In this document: piece after piece, positions 12,806 through 19,495 of the stretch
Numbering within the stretch: position 1 is the first letter of the stretch
Layout: the number at the start of each line of letters is the position of its first letter
The notes under the pieces: model-generated
Database searches by the model: none
Told to the model about the DNA's origin: nothing
What the model saw: the letters and a program-made list of their open reading frames with translations, nothing else
Position numbers and translations under genes: made by a program
Origin: JAPUDS01 sp050258575
Lineage (GTDB): Bacteria; Patescibacteriota; Saccharimonadia; Saccharimonadales; Saccharimonadaceae
NCBI GenBank assembly: GCA_050258575.1
Contig: JBLMYZ010000012.1
Span: 1-19,495, forward strand
Direction: 5' to 3'
DNA: 19,495 bases

Positions 12806-14455
12806 GTGATAGTCGATATATCAATCACCGAAAAAAGTTTTGGACCGAAACAACTATACAAAGATGTGTCGTTTTCTATTGCTGATAGCGAAAAGATTGG
12901 GCTGATTGGTCGTAATGGCACAGGCAAGTCGACACTGCTCGGGATTTTAGCTGGTCACGATCACGACTACACGGGCGATCTCGTGTGGCGGCGCGGGGTG
13001 TCGGTGGTGAGCTCGCGCCAGGAGCACCATGGGCATACAAAGCAGACTGTGCTCGAATATATTTTGAGCGACCTGCCCGAATACGCCGAGCTCGCGCATA
13101 TTATCGAAACGTACCCGGCGCACATGAGTGACGACGTCAAGAAGATTTCTCAGTACACCGAGGCGCTGCAACGGTTTTCCGACTTGGGGTACTATGACAA
13201 CGAAGGGCTGATCGTCGAGGACCTAAAACGGGTGCAAATAACCGAGGCGATGGCGCACGACCGACTGGGTGCGCTGAGCGGCGGTCAAAAACGTCTGGTT
13301 GAAGTCGTGAAGATCACGCACGCCCACGCTCATCTTGCGCTGCTCGATGAGCCGACGAATCATATGGACTATGTGGCGAAAGCAAAGTTTATTGACTGGA
13401 TGAAGTCGGCCGACAGCGCCATGCTTATCGTCTCGCACGACCGTGACGTTTTACAACAGGTCGATAAAATTGTTGAGATAAAAGACCAACACGCAGTGGT
13501 GTATGACGGCAACTACGATACATACCTGTCGCTCAACGCAACGCGTACGACGAGCGGTATGCATGAGTACGAAGTCGTGCAACGGCAGATCGCTAATCTC
13601 AACAAGCGGATCGCCTATGCGCGGAGTATGAAGTCAAAGTGGACAGGCACCGCCGACAAACGCAACCCGTTCGTTGTTATGGAAAACAAGGCGAAAAAAG
13701 AACGCGAGGTGCTGGAGAGTGTCGAAAAACCAAGTTTTTGGATCGACAAACTGTCGGTTGAAGGGCTTGGGCTCGATGCCGGCGAGCGCTATCAAAAATA
13801 CAAAGCCAAAAATATCCGGATTTATGGGACGAAAACCGTTGACGGACATACGAGGCAACTCGTCGAAGTGCGCGACCTAAGTTTGGGGTATGACGAACCG
13901 CTGTTTGCTGGGGTGGGCTTCGAACTGCGCGAGGGCGAGCGGGTTGAACTGCGCGGACGAAATGGCACTGGCAAAACAACGCTGATTCGGACGTTGCTGC
14001 AAGCGGCTGACTACGGGGTGGCGACGGCTCGTTGTTTCGCCGGGTATATAGAAGTTGACAGCAAAGTTTCGGTCGGCGTGTACGAGCAAGAAGTGAGTAG
14101 CGACCTGTTTACGCTGACGCTTGGCGAAGCGATTGAGCGGATATATCATGAACGGCGACTGGCGTTTTCAGAGACAATGCTGCGGCAGCTGTTGGCGGAT
14201 TATCTTTTTGAACCAAGTGAAGGCGGTATAAAAGTCTCGCAACTGAGCGGCGGTCAAAAAGCTCGCTTGCAGCTGATAGCTATGCTAGTCGGCAAACCGA
14301 ACCTTCTCGTTCTCGACGAGCCAACCAACCACCTTGACTTGCCGAGTATCGAAGAACTCGAAAACGCCCTCGTGCAGTACAAGGGCGCTATCCTTTATGT
14401 CAGCCACGACAGCTATTTTCAAGCAGCTGTCGGTGGGCGAGCCGTTAGTTTATAG
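12806..14455 (+). CDS. ABC-F family ATPase (ribosome-associated type)
   Basis: The 549-residue protein (from GTG at 12806) has two ABC ATPase domains and no membrane helices. Domain 1 has GRNGTGKS (35-42), LSGGQ (157-161) and LALLDEPTNHMD (177-188). Domain 2 has GRNGTGKT (384-391), LSGGQ (480-484) and LLVLDEPTNHLD (500-511). A charged, helical linker of about 80 residues lies between (about 250-330), as in ABC-F proteins that bind the ribosomal E site and act in translation or antibiotic protection. The C-terminus ends soon after YVSHD with no long tail. The subfamily (Uup, EttA or resistance type) is not decidable. Its 3' end overlaps the convergent SPFH gene by 11 bases. Confidence 0.9.
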   Translation: MIVDISITEKSFGPKQLYKDVSFSIADSEKIGLIGRNGTGKSTLLGILAGHDHDYTGDLVWRRGVSVVSSRQEHHGHTKQTVLEYILSDLPEYAELAHIIETYPAHMSDDVKKISQYTEALQRFSDLGYYDNEGLIVEDLKRVQITEAMAHDRLGALSGGQKRLVEVVKITHAHAHLALLDEPTNHMDYVAKAKFIDWMKSADSAMLIVSHDRDVLQQVDKIVEIKDQHAVVYDGNYDTYLSLNATRTTSGMHEYEVVQRQIANLNKRIAYARSMKSKWTGTADKRNPFVVMENKAKKEREVLESVEKPSFWIDKLSVEGLGLDAGERYQKYKAKNIRIYGTKTVDGHTRQLVEVRDLSLGYDEPLFAGVGFELREGERVELRGRNGTGKTTLIRTLLQAADYGVATARCFAGYIEVDSKVSVGVYEQEVSSDLFTLTLGEAIERIYHERRLAFSETMLRQLLADYLFEPSEGGIKVSQLSGGQKARLQLIAMLVGKPNLLVLDEPTNHLDLPSIEELENALVQYKGAILYVSHDSYFQAAVGGRAVSL

Positions 14456-15185
14456 GGATGTTAAACAGCGTGCCGTTGCCGCCCATAGCGGTTGGCATTT
14501 TGCCGTCCCATTTTTCGATCGCCAGTTTTTTGAGGTAGTTGTCGCTTAGAGTTTCGGCCTGTGCTGCTTGCGCCTGTGCGTCAGTCTGCGCGGCCTCGAG
14601 GTTGAACTTGGCGCGCTCGGCGTTTTGCTGGGCAACCTGTTTTTCCTCGATCGCGCGGCTAAAACTGTCGGAGAACTTAAAGTTGGTGATACTGACGTCG
14701 TCAACAGCGATGCCGTATTTGCCGAGACGAGTGCCGAGCTGGTCGTAGACATCTTTTTTCAGCGTGGCGCGGTCAGTGACAAGCTCGCTGGCGTTGTATT
14801 TGGCGCTGGCGCTTTTGAAAATCTCGCTGAGTGCTGGTGAAATGATCTTATCTTTGTAGGTAGCACCGATAGTCTGGTGAATCTTGCTGACGTCGCCGCG
14901 GTTCAAGTGGTAGTTGAGGACGACCTCGGCGCTAACGTCTTGCAGGTCTTTCGTGGCTGCTTGAGTGGCCGCGACCTCTTTTTGCACTTTGATGTCGTAC
15001 ACTGTGACGTTGTTGACGCCAAACGGCCACACAACCGCTAACCCTTCGCCCAGCTCGCGGCCAGTAACACGACCAAACGTCGTAACGACACCGACTTTAC
15101 CGGTGTCGATAGTGCGTACCCCGCTCACTAACCCAATCACGACAAGCGCGATGATAACTACCCAGCGCCATTTACTATTTTTCAT
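14445..15185 (-). CDS. SPFH/Band 7 (prohibitin-like) membrane protein
   Basis: The 246-residue protein has one hydrophobic helix at about 6-22. A beta-rich SPFH domain follows (TIDTGKVGVVTTFGRVTGRE, then GLAVVWPFGVN), and then a helical stretch rich in Ala, Gln and Glu (about 175-220) that should form a coiled coil. This is the prohibitin/stomatin pattern: large ring assemblies in the membrane that often guard proteases such as FtsH. The ATG at 15185 is chosen because AAGGGGG (15200-15194) stands 8 bases upstream. With a TATACT box 23 bases from the ATG, this is one of the few first genes here with a leader and Shine-Dalgarno site. Partners are not visible. Confidence 0.88.
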   Translation of the reverse strand: MKNSKWRWVVIIALVVIGLVSGVRTIDTGKVGVVTTFGRVTGRELGEGLAVVWPFGVNNVTVYDIKVQKEVAATQAATKDLQDVSAEVVLNYHLNRGDVSKIHQTIGATYKDKIISPALSEIFKSASAKYNASELVTDRATLKKDVYDQLGTRLGKYGIAVDDVSITNFKFSDSFSRAIEEKQVAQQNAERAKFNLEAAQTDAQAQAAQAETLSDNYLKKLAIEKWDGKMPTAMGGNGTLFNIPIN

Positions 15186-15208
15186 TGCGTAATCCCCCTT
15201 ATGGAAAC

Positions 15209-15214
15209 AGTATA
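15209..15214 (-). promoter_or_regulatory. -10 box of SPFH gene
   Basis: TGC plus TATACT on the minus strand. The position where a -35 element would lie falls in the octamer tandem array, and no good -35 match is seen there. Confidence 0.5.
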
Positions 15215-15222
15215 GCAAAAAG

Positions 15223-15286
15223 AGATTGGGAGAACGAGAGAACGAGAGATCGAAAGATCGAAAGAGTGGGAGATCGGGAGAACGAA
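15223..15286. repeat. Tandem octamer array, 8 copies
   Basis: Eight consecutive 8-bp units begin with AGA and end in purines (agattggg, agaacgag twice, agatcgaa twice, agagtggg, agatcggg, agaacgaa). The plus strand is almost all purine. The array abuts the SPFH promoter. Confidence 0.85.
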
Positions 15287-15290
15287 AGAC

Positions 15291-15332
15291 CTGAGATCTG
15301 AGATCTAAGACCTGAGAGCTAAGACCTAAGAA
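15291..15332. repeat. Tandem heptamer array, 6 copies
   Basis: Six consecutive 7-bp units follow the pattern CTRAGAN (ctgagat twice, ctaagac, ctgagag, ctaagac, ctaagaa). It starts 4 bases after the octamer array. Confidence 0.85.
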
Positions 15333-15376
15333 AATCGCAAGGGGCAGGGAAAGATTGAAGATGGCTACTGGTGCTT

Positions 15377-15416
15377 ACTTACCAACTTACTAATTTACGC
15401 ACTAACTAACCTACAC
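15377..15416. repeat. Second octamer array, 5 degenerate copies
   Basis: Five consecutive 8-bp units (acttacca, acttacta, atttacgc, actaacta, acctacac) run into the stop codon of the 15411-15719 gene. The gap 15333-15376 between the arrays holds nothing I recognise. Confidence 0.6.
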
Positions 15417-15719
15417 AATAATCCCAACCTGCAAGAAACTGCTCACAACGGTGATGACGATGACGAGGGCGTAGCCGATTTTGCGGTCGATCTGGAGGTT
15501 GTCGCGGCTAACGAGCAACAGGCCGACGATCAGTCCGACGGGAAATGCGCTGAGAACAACTGGTCCGAGATGGAGCGGCGCGGCCAGACGCAGCCAAAAC
15601 GACCCGACGATAAGATAGACGACGAGCTTTAAAATATAACTACTGTCAGACTCGGTCTGGACGGCGTTTTGTTTGCGCTTTGAGGGGCGTTTTGCGGCTG
15701 ATTTTTTGGTGTTTGCCAT
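15411..15719 (-). CDS. Small two-TM membrane protein (102 aa)
   Basis: The N-terminal 20 residues are strongly basic (Lys/Arg/Ser/Ala). They are followed by hydrophobic segments at about 28-45, 52-70 and 80-102 separated by short polar links, the middle link being SRDNLQIDRK. This fits a two- or three-helix inner-membrane protein with a cytoplasmic positive N-terminus. No known domain is recognised. The ATG at 15719 has a TATACT box 13 bases upstream and no Shine-Dalgarno site. It lies in the same direction as the SPFH gene but 225 bases from its start, with the tandem arrays between, so they are likely separate units. Confidence 0.65.
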   Translation of the reverse strand: MANTKKSAAKRPSKRKQNAVQTESDSSYILKLVVYLIVGSFWLRLAAPLHLGPVVLSAFPVGLIVGLLLVSRDNLQIDRKIGYALVIVITVVSSFLQVGIIV

Positions 15720-15732
15720 AACGATACTCTAC

Positions 15733-15738
15733 AGTATA
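15733..15738 (-). promoter_or_regulatory. -10 box of the two-TM protein gene
   Basis: TGG plus TATACT on the minus strand ends 13 bases before the ATG at 15719. The matching palindromes at 15760-15812 lie just upstream of where its -35 element would be. Confidence 0.5.
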
Positions 15739-15759
15739 CCACAAGCGTCGTGCGTCACG

Positions 15760-15812
15760 ATACGCTACCTGTAGTGTACGAAGCAGAAATATACGCTACC
15801 TGTAGCGTATAT
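15760..15812. repeat. Pair of matching palindromes 31 bp apart
   Basis: 15789-15812 is a perfect 10-bp inverted repeat with a 4-base centre (atatacgcta/cctg/tagcgtatat). 15761-15778 is an imperfect version. They share the 15-base core atacgctacctgtag at 15760 and 15791. The right copy includes the last codons and stop of the 15796-16005 gene. They could be operators, a weak terminator or a short repeat family. Confidence 0.6.
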
Positions 15813-16005
15813 CATCTTTGACGCGAGTCAGGTGCCAGGACCGGCAGACCGCGCAGTAGTAGGTCGTCAGCTGCAGCTCGGGCTGGAGGATCTCCTTTTC
15901 CGCAATCACTAGCTCAGCGTCCTGACGATTGTTGTAACAATATTTACCACCACAAGTCCGGGGCGGGTTGAACGAACGCGGTGTTGGTTTTCGAACTCGT
16001 GACAT
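15796..16005 (-). CDS. Small cysteine-motif protein (69 aa, zinc-ribbon-like)
   Basis: The protein is basic and starts MSRVRKPTPRSFNPPRTC. Four cysteines stand as C-x4-C (CGGKYC) and, about 28 residues later, C-x2-C (CAVC), followed by SWHLTR. The spacing suggests a single zinc ribbon, though metal binding is inferred. The end IRYR is encoded by half of the palindrome described here. A TATTAT box ends 8 bases before the ATG at 16005, giving a probable leaderless mRNA. It is divergent from the ATP synthase operon. Small proteins of this look are common as unnamed proteins in this group, by recollection only; function is unknown. Confidence 0.65.
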   Translation of the reverse strand: MSRVRKPTPRSFNPPRTCGGKYCYNNRQDAELVIAEKEILQPELQLTTYYCAVCRSWHLTRVKDDIRYR

Positions 16006-16013
16006 ATAGTTCT

Positions 16014-16019
16014 ATAATA
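16014..16019 (-). promoter_or_regulatory. -10 box of the cysteine-motif gene
   Basis: TATTAT on the minus strand ends 8 bases before the ATG at 16005. Confidence 0.45.
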
Positions 16020-16046
16020 CCCCTTGAGTTCGCACGCGTCGAACGA

Positions 16047-16052
16047 TATACT
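16047..16052 (+). promoter_or_regulatory. -10 box of the ATP synthase operon
   Basis: TATACT ends 10 bases before the ATG at 16063. It is divergent from the cysteine-motif gene promoter, with 27 bp between the boxes. Confidence 0.55.
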
Positions 16053-16062
16053 ATTGACAGAT

Positions 16063-16323
16063 ATGGGAGATAAAACTCACAAGCCACCTGTTGTTCCTAG
16101 CGGCGTCGAAACCGACAATGTTGTTGCAGTAGTGCAAACCATCGGCGACACGACCTGGCGAATGTTTGTTCCGACGGTCGGTTTTACCCTACTGGGTGTC
16201 TGGCTAGATGGTCTCTGGAACACAAAACCATGGCTGATGATCGCCGGTATAGCTGTTGGCGTGCTTGGATCGGTTCTGCTGGTTCGCGAACAGCTGCGGC
16301 GAGTGAAACGAGGGGGCAAATGA
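16063..16323 (+). CDS. AtpI-like small membrane protein at the head of the ATP synthase operon
   Basis: The 86-residue protein has a polar N-terminus and two hydrophobic helices (about 33-50 and 55-72) with a short WNTKPW turn, then a basic tail. Position and shape match the AtpI/AtpQ-type proteins that often precede atpB and assist c-ring assembly or Mg transport. Sequence similarity is too weak to tell which. The ATG at 16063 is chosen over one at 16024 because a TATACT box (16047-16052) lies between the two. Its stop overlaps the start of atpB (ATGA). Confidence 0.7.
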   Translation: MGDKTHKPPVVPSGVETDNVVAVVQTIGDTTWRMFVPTVGFTLLGVWLDGLWNTKPWLMIAGIAVGVLGSVLLVREQLRRVKRGGK

Positions 16324-17162
16324 CACCTGTATTTTTTGCTGCAACTGGCCCGCATATATCTGTTAAAGCGCAGGAAGTCGCGAATGTTTTTGGTGTCAGC
16401 GTCACCAACTCGCACCTACTCGGGCTACTCGGGCTACTGGTGCTCGTTTGGATTTTTTGGCGCACCAAACAAGCAGTTGACGGGGTGAAAAAACACAATT
16501 TTCTGACGCGACTCATGACATGGGCTTTTGAAGGTTTATATAGAACCGTCCTGCAAGTTATACCTGACGCAACATGGGCAAAACGAGTTGCGCCGCTGAC
16601 GATTACGATTTTTTTCTTTGTTGTATCTCAGTACTACCTTGGCTTGCTGCCTTTCGTTGGTCCGATAACGATAGACTCGCACGGTACTCCCCTGTTTCGT
16701 GGCGGCGTGGCCGATCTCAATATGACGTTTGCACTCGCGATTATCACGATCGTTGGGGCTCAAGTATACGCCATAAAATACTTAGGCGTAAAAGGCAACC
16801 TGGGGCGCTATTTGTTTAATCCGCTCAAAGATCCAATCATGGCGTTCGTGGGGATACTAGAGATGATAGCTGAGGTGTCGCGACTGCTAGGGCTGAGTTT
16901 TCGTCTGTTCGGCAACGTACTCGCCGGCGAGGTGTTGCTGATCATGATCGCTTACCTCACGCAGTACGTCTCGCCGCTCGCGCTCCAGCCGTTTTATCTG
17001 TTTGAGCTGTTTATCGGCGGTATTCAGGCATATATTTTCTTCATGCTCTCTACAGTCTTTATCTCCCTCGGCATGGAGCATCACGGCGGTGATGAAAATG
17101 AAACGCACCCTGACACCCTGCATCCCAAATCTGCAACAGCGCACGCTGCCAGTAAAGGATGA
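16320..17162 (+). CDS. atpB: ATP synthase Fo subunit a
   Basis: The 280-residue membrane protein starts at the ATG overlapping the preceding stop, with GAGGGGG upstream. Helices lie at about 32-48, 90-112, 134-152, 174-190, 198-214 and 226-250. The essential Arg is Arg195 in LSFRLFGNVLAGE, and Gln236 in IGGIQAYIF is the other conserved proton-path residue. These are subunit a hallmarks; it forms the two half-channels next to the c ring. A His/Asp-rich C-terminal tail (about 253-275) is unusual but short. It is followed after 42 bases by atpE. Confidence 0.95.
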   Translation: MTPVFFAATGPHISVKAQEVANVFGVSVTNSHLLGLLGLLVLVWIFWRTKQAVDGVKKHNFLTRLMTWAFEGLYRTVLQVIPDATWAKRVAPLTITIFFFVVSQYYLGLLPFVGPITIDSHGTPLFRGGVADLNMTFALAIITIVGAQVYAIKYLGVKGNLGRYLFNPLKDPIMAFVGILEMIAEVSRLLGLSFRLFGNVLAGEVLLIMIAYLTQYVSPLALQPFYLFELFIGGIQAYIFFMLSTVFISLGMEHHGGDENETHPDTLHPKSATAHAASKG

Positions 17163-17204
17163 TCGACAAAAGATAAGTAAACTTAAGTAAAAAGGAGATA
17201 ATAT

Positions 17205-17417
17205 ATGGAATCAATCGCATTTTCACTGGCCTACGCTTTGCCTGCGGCTTTTGCAGCGCTAGGTGCGGGGTTAGTTGGCATGGCAGCTATGAACGCTGCT
17301 GGACGCAACCCAGAAAAAATCAACGACCTGCGCACGCTTATGATTTTGGGTATTTCGTTTATCGATGCCCTTGCGATCATAGGTTTTATCGTTGCGATCG
17401 TCGGTAAGGTGATGTAG
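17205..17417 (+). CDS. atpE: ATP synthase Fo subunit c
   Basis: The 70-residue hairpin has two helices (about 7-32 and 44-69) and the polar loop AGRNPE (32-37). The ion-carrying acid is Asp54 in ISFIDALA, as in E. coli, where most bacteria have Glu. The Asp-Ala pair and the lack of the Gln/Ser sodium ligands suggest a proton-driven enzyme. AAGGAG (17192-17197) stands 7 bases before the ATG and is the best ribosome-binding site in the operon, in line with the many copies of c per complex. Confidence 0.96.
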   Translation: MESIAFSLAYALPAAFAALGAGLVGMAAMNAAGRNPEKINDLRTLMILGISFIDALAIIGFIVAIVGKVM

Positions 17418-17437
17418 AAGACGGGAGGTTCTTCTAG

Positions 17438-17983
17438 GTGAACTATTTGACACAATTTGCAAACAACGAAACGGCTGAAAAAGCGGACTTGTTTTCGTCG
17501 ATCGGTATTGACTGGAAACTACTCGTCCTGCAAACCATCGCGTTTCTGATATTGCTGTGGTTTCTGAAAAAGTTTGTCTACCCGTCGCTCGTAGCGATGC
17601 TCGACAAACGCGAGAAAATGATAGAAGAAAGTGTCCGAGCGGCGCGTGATGCCGAGAAAAACGCGGCTGCTGCCGAAGAAAAAACGACTGCACTCATGAA
17701 AAAAGCCCGAAAAGAGGCTGACGAGTTGCTGGCGAGCGCGAAAACCGAAGCGACAAGTGTAGTAGAAACGGCCGAGAAAAAGGCGCGAACTCGCACTGAA
17801 CAGATGACAGCAGACGCGCAGGCGGAGATCGCCCGTAATATTGCGGCGGCGAAAAAAGAGCTGCGGTCTGAAACGCTTGAGTTAGTGGCTGAAGCAACGG
17901 AAAAAGTGGTTGGTAAAACCGTGACGAGCGCCGTTGATAAAAAAGTTGTTGCCGACGCCGTCAAAGAGGTGAAAACTACATGA
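17438..17983 (+). CDS. atpF: ATP synthase Fo subunit b
   Basis: The 181-residue protein starts with GTG at 17438 after GGGAGG (17423-17428). It has one membrane helix (about 27-45, LLVLQTIAFLILLWFLKKFV) followed by YPSLVAMLDKREKMIEESVR and a long charged Ala-rich coiled coil to the end. This is the peripheral stalk subunit that holds F1 against the a subunit through delta. The N-terminus before the helix is longer than in E. coli b by about 20 residues. Its stop overlaps the delta start (ATGA). Confidence 0.93.
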   Translation: MNYLTQFANNETAEKADLFSSIGIDWKLLVLQTIAFLILLWFLKKFVYPSLVAMLDKREKMIEESVRAARDAEKNAAAAEEKTTALMKKARKEADELLASAKTEATSVVETAEKKARTRTEQMTADAQAEIARNIAAAKKELRSETLELVAEATEKVVGKTVTSAVDKKVVADAVKEVKTT

Positions 17984-18366
17984 CTACCCTGTCTCGTCGA
18001 CATCTCGCGCAGTACGCGGCGGAAAAATTAGCTCAAGGCGACCGATCGGTTGTTGAGCAGCTGGCGGCGTATTTGGTTGCTTCGCGGCGTACAAAGGAGG
18101 CTGAGTTGCTCGTTCGAGACATCGAACGCTGGCTAGAATCAAACGGCGTGGTGGTGGCGCGGGTCACTAGCGCGCACGAACTCGACAACGATACGAGGCA
18201 GGCTATCCAGCAGTTGCTTGACAACCGTTACGACGCGTCCTCGGTGTCGCTCGAAGCGACCGTTGACCCGACGCTGCTGGGCGGCGTGTTGGTTGAAACA
18301 GCTGGCGAGGCGTATGACGGGACATTGCGGCGAAGTATCACGAAGCTCAAGAGTTTGAAAGCGTAG
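17980..18366 (+). CDS. atpH: ATP synthase F1 subunit delta (short form)
   Basis: The 128-residue protein lies between b and alpha and ends with VDPTLLGGVLVETAGEAYDG and a basic helix, the conserved C-terminal part of delta (usually xxxGGxxxxxxxxxxDxS). The family is normally about 175-180 residues; here the N-terminal helical domain, which binds the alpha N-termini, is about 50 residues shorter. It is not an obvious truncation, since the frame starts with the ATGA overlap and an AGAGG site upstream. It joins the b stalk to the top of F1. Confidence 0.85.
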   Translation: MTTLSRRHLAQYAAEKLAQGDRSVVEQLAAYLVASRRTKEAELLVRDIERWLESNGVVVARVTSAHELDNDTRQAIQQLLDNRYDASSVSLEATVDPTLLGGVLVETAGEAYDGTLRRSITKLKSLKA

Positions 18367-18374
18367 GAGGAAGC

Positions 18375-19495
18375 ATGAAAGATATACAAGTGACAGAATT
18401 ATCAAAAGAACTACATGCGGCGATCGCTGGGCTGAAAAGTGATGCCGGGTTTGAAAAAGTCGGCGTCGTGACGCGTGTCGGCGACGGCGTGGCGTGGGTA
18501 CACGGACTGGACGGCTGCGGATTTAACGAAGTGGTGGTGATCGAAACTGCGGACGGCGACGTTGAGGCGTTCGCACTCAACCTCATGGAAGATGAAATCG
18601 GCGCCGTGCTACTCGGCAGCGACGAAAAAGTCGCCGCTGGGCAAAAAGTCCGCATGAAAGGCGAAGTTTTGTCCGTGCCAGTCGGCGAAGAACTGCTCGG
18701 CCGAGTGGTAAACCCGCTCGGACAGCCGCTCGACGGTGGTCCGGATATTAAAACAAAGCACCGCGGACTCGTTGAGCGTCCCGCGGTTGGGGTGATGGGC
18801 CGCAAACACGTCCATGAACCGCTCATGACGGGTATCATGGCGATCGACAGTATGTTCCCTATCGGCCGTGGTCAACGCGAACTTATCATCGGCGACCGAC
18901 AGACTGGTAAAACGGCGATTGCCCTCGACACGATGATCAACCAGGCCAAGCAAAAAACCGGCGTCGTCAACGTTTACGTTGCCGTCGGGCAGAAGCTGTC
19001 AAAAGTTGCTCGCCTCATTGAAACGCTGAAGCGCGAAGGTGTTATGGAGCAAACTATCGTTGTCGCCACCAGCCCGTCCGACCCAGCTTCCCTGCTCTAC
19101 CTAGCGCCGTACGCCGGTACAGCCATGGGCGAGTACTTCCGCGACAACAGCAAACACGCCCTGATGATCTACGATGACCTGACGAAACACGCCGTGGCGT
19201 ACCGCCAGATGTCGCTTCTACTTCGTCGTCCACCGGGACGCGAGGCGTTCCCTGGCGATGTGTTTTACCTACACTCACGCCTGCTCGAACGTTCGGCCAA
19301 ATTATCCGACGACCTCGGTGGTGGCAGCCTCACTGCCCTGCCGATCATCGAAACGCAGGCCGGCGACATCTCTGCCTACATCCCGACGAACGTTATTTCT
19401 ATCACCGACGGTCAGATTTTTATGGAAACGGACCTGTTTTACCAAGGTATCCGTCCGGCTATCTCAGCTGGTTTGTCGGTCTCGCGCGTGGGTGG
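18375..19495 (+). CDS. atpA: ATP synthase F1 subunit alpha (C-terminus beyond window)
   Basis: The first 373 residues are present, starting at the ATG after GGAGG (18366-18370). Seen in order: the beta-barrel domain with VVTRVGDGVAWVHGLDG (31-47), GRVVNPLGQPLDG (109-121), AIDSMFPIGRGQRE (156-169), the P-loop GDRQTGKT (173-180), VAVGQKLSK, YDDLTKHAVAYRQMSLLLR, and REAFPGDVFYLHSRLLERSA. The window ends just after SVSR, whose Arg371 corresponds to the arginine finger that acts on the catalytic beta site. Alpha is the non-catalytic nucleotide-binding subunit. Gamma, beta and epsilon probably follow outside the window. Confidence 0.97.
   Translation, partial: MKDIQVTELSKELHAAIAGLKSDAGFEKVGVVTRVGDGVAWVHGLDGCGFNEVVVIETADGDVEAFALNLMEDEIGAVLLGSDEKVAAGQKVRMKGEVLSVPVGEELLGRVVNPLGQPLDGGPDIKTKHRGLVERPAVGVMGRKHVHEPLMTGIMAIDSMFPIGRGQRELIIGDRQTGKTAIALDTMINQAKQKTGVVNVYVAVGQKLSKVARLIETLKREGVMEQTIVVATSPSDPASLLYLAPYAGTAMGEYFRDNSKHALMIYDDLTKHAVAYRQMSLLLRRPPGREAFPGDVFYLHSRLLERSAKLSDDLGGGSLTALPIIETQAGDISAYIPTNVISITDGQIFMETDLFYQGIRPAISAGLSVSRVG

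Noticed and set aside
15223..15416. CRISPR-like array
   Set aside because: Units are 7-8 bp without spacers, and no cas genes are nearby.
17578..18003. Minus-strand open frame of 141 codons rich in Ala, Ser and Phe
   Set aside because: Mirror image of the Ala/Lys/Glu-rich coiled coil of atpF; typical shadow.

Overview
The window looks like chromosomal DNA from a Candidate Phyla Radiation (Patescibacteria) bacterium, most likely a Saccharibacterium (TM7) of roughly 50% GC. This is an inference from gene content and style: very short intergenic gaps, many divergent NMP-kinase-like and glycosyltransferase genes, a shortened ATP synthase delta subunit, small lineage-type hypothetical proteins and no mobile elements. 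No database search was possible.

Layout. 1-339 is the N-terminal part of a Gln/Tyr-rich hypothetical protein running off the left edge. 526-798 is a Cdd1-type helix-hairpin-helix gene broken by one in-frame TAA. A tRNA-Leu(CAA) follows, with its own promoter and terminator. 975-2487 holds a NAD(P)HX-dehydratase-like gene and a HAD phosphatase. 2519-5191 is a four-gene minus-strand operon: exonuclease III, proline iminopeptidase, a guanylate-kinase-like protein and a small hypothetical. A cytidylate-kinase-like gene is divergent from it. After smpB comes a carbohydrate block (6696-11729) with two glycoside hydrolases and two GT4 glycosyltransferases, then a coiled-coil protein, a corrinoid adenosyltransferase (cobO-like) and an ABC-F ATPase. 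14445-16005 codes on the minus strand for an SPFH/prohibitin-like membrane protein, a two-TM protein and a small cysteine-motif protein; a block of short tandem repeats sits in between. From 16063 the F1Fo ATP synthase operon runs rightward (small membrane protein, a, c, b, delta, alpha) and leaves the window inside alpha.

How it works together. The ATP synthase genes form one tightly coupled operon with ATGA overlaps and Shine-Dalgarno sites. The carbohydrate block suggests synthesis and trimming of surface glycans or glycolipids. xth, smpB, the ABC-F protein and the nucleotide kinases are housekeeping functions.

The strongest global signal is in expression. Promoter-proximal genes have a TATACT-like -10 box whose end lies only 6-8 bases before the start codon, which predicts leaderless mRNAs, whereas most internal operon genes carry Shine-Dalgarno sites. 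This pattern also fixes several start codons (xth, ABC-F, smpB, the coiled-coil gene). Other points worth attention are a consensus promoter that runs straight into an intrinsic terminator upstream of the 6696 gene, two matching palindromes 31 bp apart near 15760-15812, and three adjacent 7-8 bp tandem arrays at 15223-15416. I found no convincing novel defence, toxin or mobile system.
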